Made by a program: the position numbers and the translations under genes
Notes under the pieces: model-generated
Told to the model about the DNA's origin: nothing
Database searches by the model: none
The model's input: the letters and a program-made list of their open reading frames with translations, nothing else
Part shown: positions 55,815-64,000 of the stretch, in pieces
Layout of the letters: the number at the start of each line of letters is the position of its first letter
How positions within the stretch are numbered: position 1 is the first letter of the stretch
Assembly (NCBI GenBank): GCA_013368315.1
Contig: JAACJM010000012.1
Coordinates: forward strand, 434,001-498,000
DNA length: 64,000 nucleotides
Direction of reading: 5' to 3'
Origin: Tetrapyrgos nigripes
Lineage: Eukaryota > Basidiomycota > Agaricomycetes > Agaricales > Campanellaceae

Positions 55815-57109
55815 TTACGCGGCAATCACGGAGAGTTCATTTCCGCTTAGATGTGTTCCATGGGGCACGAGGTTGCGTTGCGTGGCTTGCGGTGAAAGCC
55901 ATAGGCAATTTGTTGGGGGAAAATCTGGGAAAAGGGCAACCACCGAATGCGTCGGTCTGTATTTTCGAGGATGAGTCGTAGCGTAGGCTGGAAGTTGGTG
56001 AAAGATTAGCTTCACCTTACCTGGCGTACTAGATATGCAAAGAGGCTGACCCATACCTACCACGAGGCTGTATAACAGGTATGTATACATACCTCTGTTG
56101 TCAGAAGCCCGATCAGAAGATCCACAATCAACGATATCTAATAGGCGACTGACTCGAATAGCCACGCCACTGACCATAAAGCCTGAGGGTCAGACAAATT
56201 GCCTCAATGTGGAAAGGGACACTGACGAGAGACAATTAGACGAGCATTGTGACAACGAGACGAACAAAGATGAATGCAGCATACCGATAAATCCGCCGCT
56301 GGACGCACGGACCTCACTATACATAATCTGCTCAGTATGACCAAAACGAGAATGCCCTCAGGAAGGACCTGGGGCCCCATTCCGAAGGGATCGCTAGCGG
56401 TTAGCACCTTGTCCAGCATTTTCCTCCTCGGGTTCCCTATTGTCAATTGCGCCAAACGAGGGACCATTCAAGCTATTCTAAAATGTCTGCGTCACGGAAA
56501 TCATGAACGAGGTAGCGTCTCGGTTACTGCGCAGGTAAGATGGACGAGTCAAGTGTTGTCGCAGCCATGTTCAACATTTAAAATGCTGCCGGACCGGGTG
56601 TTCCCAAAGACTGGTTACTATTCGGATTCCCATTGAAGTGCATCACAAGCCACCAACATGTCCATTCAGCCCGTCCGAGAGCTCTCCCAAACCATAAATT
56701 ATTGATGGATGATAGTTTACCTTGACATCATCAGAAGGATACTAGAGAACAATTGATATCAGGATGATCGAGGCCACTGGGACAAAAATTAGTGCAAGAT
56801 CAGGCCAAACAGTGAACACATGCCTCATATTACGCACAAGCCTCTCTGGGCCGAAGTAACGGTTTTTACTGAAGAAAGTCCTCCAAGTTCACCCACCTAC
56901 AGCGCAGCACCAAGAAACTTACGAGATGCATACAGCAACTCTTTGAGTAAACTATGACGGTACGGCCAACAGAGCCACAGCCAGATCGAGAAGACCGGAA
57001 GACTGATAAGTAGAGTATTGCTGACTTCTATGAAACGGATTCCTGTAATGACGTTCACCGAAAATCCTTGGAAACCTCCGAAAGAATCATTCGTGAGGCG
57101 ACCCTGCAT
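55815..57109 (-). pseudogene. Possible decayed or mis-spliced multi-pass membrane protein gene
   Basis: Several minus-strand frames encode hydrophobic, helix-like segments in order: FIEVSNTLLISLPVFSIWLW then LCWPYRHSLLKELLYAS (57109-56900). This can be spliced in frame (donor GTAAGT, acceptor CCCAG) to QRLVRNMRHVFTVWPDLALI and FVPVASIILISIVL, followed by a stop. Further down is MGPQVLPEGILVLVILSRL. No single coherent frame or known family emerges. It may be a species-specific receptor or transporter-like gene, a relic, or chance. Confidence 0.2.
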
Positions 57110-57154
57110 ATCCTCAATCCCGGCGGCAAGATGTCACTCTCGATAATCATAAAT

Positions 57155-57193
57155 GGTTAGCCAGGGTAGGCCAGGGTTAGCCTTGGGTTAGAC
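57155..57193 (+). repeat. Degenerate GGTTAG/CCAGGG short repeats
   Basis: Within about 40 bp the motifs GGTTAGCCAGGG, CCAGGGTTAGCC and GGGTTAGAC recur. They resemble degenerate TTAGGG units but are too few and irregular to call an interstitial telomere. Confidence 0.35.
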
Positions 57194-60100
57194 AAGCCTT
57201 GGTGAATGTAATTGTAAAATAGTCATACCGACGCTGTCACTGGATGTACCTAGTACTCCACTGTACTCGTGGCAGTTCTACCATTATAGACTCGATGATG
57301 GCGGCGAGAGAACTATGAGTTCATCCTTAGTGCTTAACCTTGATCCATGGACATTTAGCAGGTTAAACAGGTTGGAGATAGCGGAAAATTAGCAAGAGGG
57401 CTGAAAAACTTGTTCAGGGTCGGCTAAGGGCTTGACGCGACATCGTGACCACTTGCAAACGAACTTGCCTTTTGCGGCAGAGCGCTCATAATCTCGACGT
57501 CCAGCTCGTGACCCCTTTGGCGTCGAAACCCCTCTTTTTCCCGGCTACTTGCTTGAGTTCCTGGATATACGAAAAGGTACAACCGAGCGCTTGGCTCAGC
57601 CAGATCAGTGCGTAAGTTTAACGAGATGTAATCTCCGAATTGTGCTTCGCCTTCGTCTTCGTACTCCTCTTTCTTCGTTTCCCCGTACAACAAACTCAGT
57701 GGAAGGTTGTGCTCATAGTCATAACAGGACGATAAAGCCTTTTACCTCAGAGACCGTAGCTTCGAGGGAAGCTGGGTGTAAAGTTCACGACCTCTGGTTG
57801 AAGGTATCTGAAACTCTATCATGGAAATTTTCATCAGACCTGGCCTTGTCACTCTCAACGGACTCTTTCCGCCCTGGCCAACACCAATCTTGGCCCGGAC
57901 CGCGCTCATGTCTTTTCCCAGGCGTTCCAGCTGAAACAATTTAGGTATAGCAAGGAGCAAGAAACACAGCAAGAAGTTCTTCCCATGTCATCATTGGGTT
58001 CTTTTCCCTGATCGTTGTGCTTCGTGCTTCCGAGGCTTCGACGATCTGCACGCTTTCCCCGATTGTTGATTGTAGCTGATTGTCATTTGTTCAGGAATTC
58101 TTTGAGTGACTCAAATGAAAACACCGTTGTTCAAGTCAAGTTTTTGGCAAAGTAGGCCTTATTGTCTATTTTACTACTTGGTTTCTGGGATTGAAGTGTA
58201 CAAACTAATACCTCTCACCATAACAGGTCTTTCCGAAATGGAAAACATCGTTATCCTTCAAATACGCCCTGGTTGCCACTTGCAATAATAGGCAATCTCA
58301 ACTCCCTGCTGCAAATTGGGAGTCCTGTCTCGGGTCTATTTACCCGTGGCCCTGATGACTTTTGTGTCTTTCTGCAGATGATCAGGTTACTCTTTCCCCC
58401 GACAACGTGAAATTCCGAATCGGTTCCAGTAGCATAGGAGTTTTTGACGCACTGGCTCAACGAGCTCGGAATTCCAGAAACAAGTGGCACTCCATCTTCC
58501 CATCATTGGTCGTGTTTGGGGAAATGTCGTTGATAGACCGTGCGAGAGCCAATTTCCGAACGTACTGGCAACTTTAGGCAATCGCCGTGGGGGTATCTCG
58601 GTTTCTCTTTGATTCTGACTCGTGAGTTCTCCGACTCTCTCTCGGACTCTCTTTCGGAGCTTTCACAGTTCGACCCTTTGTCTCCTGATGAAAATCGATG
58701 CTAAAGTAAACCGCCGTTGGAGTTTGTTGATGGTTCCTTTCCATGATTAGCACAGCTTGGACTCCTCGGGATTTTCTGCTTAACCGTTTCACTTGGTGGG
58801 ACCGTCGAATTTAGGAAAGCAAAGTAGAGATCCGCTTTCCAGCACTACGTCTTGCAAAAGGCAAGTCACTCGTCAAGCTGTCACTATACTCATGACTGTT
58901 CCTCTGCTACCATCGAGATGCCTGCGCACGCACATCATCATGTCTCGGGTAACAAATACAAGGTCTCCCTCGAAAACGGCAGGCAACGCTGATATACAGA
59001 CGGTCGCTCATTGCTCTGTTCAACGCGAACAGCCGGGCTCACCTTTGATTTCCCTTTCACGAGATTTCTTGTAGATCGATATCGTATTCTTCCGGGCATA
59101 TGCGGACTCAATACAGTACGCTTTGTCGTCGCTCATCTCATCAATGATCATTTGTTCACTTATCGACGACAGCGCAAGAAAATCTAATCAAGACATTGAA
59201 AATATTGAATACAAGTACTATCCTTCTCAAAGTAGGCGTAAACGGTAAGCATCATCCTCATCATTGTCAAGATACACTCTTGCAGCAGTACGTCGCCATT
59301 AACGCCGTGACGTCCTCATTGATTCTGAGAAAATCCTCTGCATGTATCCATATTGATGGCCTGGTAGTAGGCGGGCCAATGCGGCCAATGATGTGCGTAA
59401 GTCCCCATCAGCCTTAGGCTGTCCGCTTTCACCTCGTTTCCTCCCATGCTGATGACGATACCAACGCTAATCAATAGAGTCAAAGAGACCCTCGGGGAAA
59501 ATCCATTGCAGAAAGTCTCTACAACCACCACAACCAATGATCATTCGCTGCGTCAATATATACATAGACATCAGCTGGATCATAATTATCAACAATACAG
59601 CAGCCAGGTTGATGATCAAGGTCGTACGTATGCACGTATGGTACATAGAGTGTATTCATTCCATGTACAGCGTAGAAAACAAAAAGACATTCCAGAAAAC
59701 ACCACCACTTACTACTGATCGCGAGCGTCCTGATGCATAGAACGTTTTTAGACATATCTTTCGTTACTGAGTCATTGACAAGACCCGGGCAGGCAGTGGT
59801 ATGATCAAGACCTTTTCGAGAAAGCTCAGCTCGTCCGTACGAACAGCCTTGGTACAGGATATCGCCATCTTGCCAGTGATAAACTAGTAATAGCAATTGG
59901 TAGTACTGCATATCCATATACAGTTCAAATCCATATCCTGGGTCCGTTATTCCGACGGACAATCAACGACTCGGAAATTCGGGGGGCGGACATTGCCGGG
60001 GAATCGGGATTTCACTTTCTCGAAATCGAATCCAGTCCTGAAATTTAAATACACTCCTCCACTCGTCCTTGTACCTATCTTCAATTCTACGAGACGCATG

Positions 60101-61234
60101 CTCCCGGAAGTTCATCGTTCATCGTGTCCCTAAACAAAGCTGAGCCATATAGAGTAGTAAACACCACCAATACAGAATAATCCATACCCTTTATCCATAT
60201 CCATAATACATAACGCGTTTCCCCGTGGTTGGCAATTGCAATCTAGATATCCCCATTGGCATTATTCAGACTCCTCGATGTAATCATGGAAGCATCTATG
60301 ATTGCATATCACCAACCAAAGCTTTTACGAGCAAGCAAGGCAGGGCAAAGCAGCAATGTAATTTCCGAGTCCGAGTTAATAAGCGCTAATAGCTAGCTAC
60401 GCTAGGCTGATATAGCCCCCGGAATTCGATGATAGAAGCCTTCGTTTTAGGTTTTTGTGGGCGACCTGGTCAGAGTGTAGGCATGCTGCGTAGTTAGTCA
60501 GGCCATGGCAAGGCGTTGATGGAAAAAAAGGAAATGATGATTGAGGTCAAGGCCGAGGCCGTGTACCATAGTGTCATTGCATGGACATCGCCATCGCCAT
60601 CGCCATAGTCAAAGGTGTTAAGCGAGTGTTATCGGCGTAGGCGGGGTTACATGACCAAAAGGAAGGTAGGATTGCAAGGAATCTGGATCGGATCTCATTG
60701 AATTGAATAGCTAGACTACTGTATGCAAATGCAAGCAAATACCGCGCAGCAAAGAGGTATGTGATAGGTCATTTTCGTTCGCCCTCGCGCCTTTGACGCG
60801 ATATACGACGGACGTGGCAAGAAATGAAAATGAAGGATCGAGGGAGTGTGGGAGGATGAGCAACGCACTCGAGATATCGATGTGCGATCGGGGGGTTTAT
60901 CAAACAGATAGGGGGCGGGGTGTCAAATAGAAAAAAATGAAATTCCAAAAAAGTACCGCAGGTCAAAGAGGTATCAAAAAGGGGCCATGATCATACAAAA
61001 CACTGAGCAGGAAAGCAACGAGAGGCAAGGCGAGGAATATGTGTATGTATGTATGTGGTGACTATGAAACAGTGAGGTTGGTCGTAAATGATACACAAAA
61101 AAAAAGAGTTAATGCACAAGAGGGAGGGAGAAGAGAGACAATGTCCAGTGAAAGCAAGAAAACAACATTCCAAGTCCAAAAAGCTGCAAGAGACAATAAA
61201 AAAAAAGCAACAAGCACGGGGACGATTTTTAGCA

Positions 61235-62885
61235 TCACATCTCCTTTGCGTAACCATTTTGCAGATGCTCGTGTTCGTTCATAGGAACGAACCCAAAGTC
61301 TGGTTCATAACCTCTAACCATCCCTTCCGTGTCACCATGTCCATATGAATCGAGAGGAGGGGTATTCGCCTGGGAAGAGCTTGTATGGGAAGCCGCACTC
61401 ATGGACGAAGTCGAAGTCGACGGCCTGCCGTGCGTACTGGATGATCCACGATAATCATGGGGATGCATAGAGCTCAAGGAGGAGATGGACGAAGACGATG
61501 GAATGGAAGAGATGGAAGGAACGGATGGAAGTGGCGAGTAGGCAAAATCAGGTTGATAACTGTAATCAATCTGTGCCATGCTACGAGCACGAGGGATGGA
61601 TGAATGGGACATGGGATGTTCTGGTTGGGGAGATGTGGATGGACGTTGGTGTTCTGTGAGAGAACTACCTGAAGAGCCGCTATCATAGGGAGAAGGGTAT
61701 GGGCTCATTGCCTGAGAATGTCTACGAGGTCTGCCAATGCGAAGGGAACCTGAATTGTGGTAAGGCGAGGATTTATGGGCACTGCCAGGACGTGGAGGAG
61801 GTGATAAGCGATGAGATGAATTTGGGCGAGAGCCATAGTCGTCGTATTGCATAGAGTAGCCCGTGGCCGGCCGAGAGTGGGTCTCGGGGGATAAAGATGA
61901 AGCAGAGTGGTCTAAAGGCATGGAAGAAAAGGGCGAGTTGTAGCTGGTGGTGGAGTGGACAGCGGTGTTGATGGTTGGAGTGGGACGCGAAGAATGGGAA
62001 TAGACATCGTGGTGGTGATTTGAGCTGGGATTCAAAAGAGAGGAAAGAGAGCCGTTGTGAGAGGAGGGCGCCGATGTCCATTGGCTGTTGGAGTCGTAAG
62101 AGTGGTAGCCGGAATACGAGGAGGAAGTGGATTCATCTGAAGGGGAGATGGGAGCATGGGAGTAGGACATGTGATGGGATGGTTCGGATGGGACGTTGAG
62201 AGGAGGGATAGAGGAGCGCGGGTAGCTGGGAGTGCCCCATCCGGACTGAGGGCTGAAGGAGCCTGGGGCAGAGAAACCACGGGCTCTGCCGACATGGCCA
62301 GGGATTTTTGGAGGAAGACTGGAGGGAGGGCCGGAGAGAGAGACGGGACCGACACCGATGGCTGAACGGGGAGGAGGAATGAGCTGTTGTTCCTGCTCGC
62401 GTTTGCGCTGTTTTGGGACGCGAGGGGGAACGCGACGCTTAAAGTTGGCGACGACGTCTGGCGGCGAGTGGCGGTTGAGGGTGGGATGAGACCACGTGCT
62501 GGCGTCTGGGTCGTCGATGGCGGGGTCGACATTGCGCAGATTGACCTTGCGCATGAAACCATAGATGTTTAGTTGGCGGGAGAAGCTGGCGAAACGCGAT
62601 TGGCGGTAGATGGACGGCAGGACATGCAGCGCGAGCTGTTCGGGTCGCTCGACGATGATGTGCTCGCCCTGGGGATCCCATCGGATCATGTGATGGTTTT
62701 CGGGACGTTCGAGCAGTCTGCAGGGCGGTCAGCTTGGGCGGGTGTTCCAGGGGTCGTACTCACGCATAGAGCTTGGTGAGGAATGTGGCCTGGGGCTTGC
62801 TCTCGCTCTTGGGGCTCTTGTCTTCGTGGGGGTCGTCGTATGCGGTGGGACGAGGGTACGAGGACGGAGGGTAGAGATCAGCCAT
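61235..62885 (-). CDS. HSF-type DNA-binding transcription factor
   Basis: Two exons, about 525 residues. After a short N-terminus (MADLYPPSSYPRPTAYDDPH) the heat-shock-factor DNA-binding domain follows: ATFLTKLYALLERPENHHMI, RWDPQGEHIIVERPEQLALH, VLPSIYRQSRFASFSRQLNI and YGFMRKV, with recognition helix FASFSRQLNIYGF. It includes ASTWSHPTLNRHSPPDVVAN and a basic FKRRVPPRVPKQRKREQEQQ. The remaining about 380 residues are Ser/Pro/His/Tyr-rich with no visible leucine-zipper trimerisation region. It is therefore more like the Sfl1/Flo8-side HSF-domain regulators than canonical Hsf1, but the orthology is not settled. The intron splits the domain at KLYA/LLER. Confidence 0.85.
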
Positions 62886-63096
62886 AGGGGAGGGACGACG
62901 TGCTCATTCGCCGAAATGGATTTCTTTTATTGGATTTCGACGGATATCTAAATATCTCCACCGTCCACGAGCAGTCCTCCGTGGTTACGTACAAGATCCA
63001 CCATCTCAGATCTAACCGAGGCGCCGAGGGTCGCTGAGATTCTGCCATTGGATTCCATCTACTACAATTACAAATCCCAAGCCCACATATGGCATC

Positions 63097-64000
<904 letters not shown>

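Larger units (their letters stand above)
54367..61234. other. 6.9-kb gene-poor region
   Basis: No confidently coding frame was found. 54.4-54.8 kb is probably the kinase 3' UTR, and 60.2-61.2 kb, purine-rich on the plus strand, the 3' UTR of the HSF-type gene on the minus strand. Simple repeats occur at about 60588-60605 (CATCGC units) and 61041-61055 (TATG units). A possible degenerate membrane-protein gene is listed separately. Otherwise I see nothing supportable. Confidence 0.5.

Noticed and set aside
55815..57109. STE3-type pheromone receptor at a mating-type locus
   Set aside because: A chance NRYF string and hydrophobic segments suggested it, but the order of motifs does not fit STE3. 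No CaaX pheromone precursor gene was seen nearby, although the search by eye was not exhaustive.
59519..59962. 147-codon minus-strand frame rich in Tyr, His and Asp
   Set aside because: No recognisable domain, no splice-consistent neighbours, low-complexity composition.

Overview
The window is nuclear DNA from a filamentous basidiomycete, most likely an Agaricomycete. Genes are split by many short introns, mostly about 45-65 nt with GT..AG ends. Spacing is tight on both strands. The protein set is typical of Agaricomycotina: the DUF7923/CCCH zinc-finger family, a Tctex-1 light chain, an HSF-type regulator, an NRC-2/FPK-like kinase with DFD instead of DFG, and a cytosolic GH105. All gene models were spliced by eye, so outer coordinates (start and stop codons) are firmer than individual exon borders.

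Layout. 0-9.5 kb: the 3' end of a single-pass membrane protein gene; an anion/vitamin-type MFS permease; a YTP1-like membrane protein whose last exon is tandemly duplicated; COQ2; RhoGDI. 9.9-20.4 kb: DUF7923/CCCH protein; CDT1; two tandem alpha/beta-hydrolase paralogues; a Gfo/Idh/MocA oxidoreductase; an unassigned basic, possibly mitochondrial protein. 20.5-26.8 kb: three 26S proteasome genes in a row (beta1/PRE3, RPN12, alpha7/PRE10), then NUP82. 27-31.8 kb: a Dal5-type MFS permease divergent from an intracellular GH105 hydrolase, a possible pectin-catabolic pair whose shared promoter has repeated GCGG(A/T)CC sites. 31.9-40 kb: NIPA-type transporter, SEC12, TAF9, ISU1, PRP31. 40-43 kb: an inverted pair of about 120-bp promoter-like repeats enclosing a frameshifted RecQ helicase relic, then an F-box gene. 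43-47.5 kb: Tctex-1 protein, PEX11, a small coiled-coil membrane protein, a TVP38/DedA-like protein. 47.5-61.2 kb: a gene-poor stretch with one clear gene, an Rck2/Srk1-type kinase. 61.2-64 kb: HSF-type regulator and the 3' part of an FPK1/NRC-2-like AGC kinase.

Most genes are housekeeping. A recurring layout is the head-to-head gene pair with a very short shared promoter: at least eight pairs, with start codons 49 to about 180 bp apart. Both proteasome promoters of this kind carry two ACGCGT hexamers, and the CDT1 leader carries one.

No rRNA, tRNA, CRISPR array or intact transposon was recognised.
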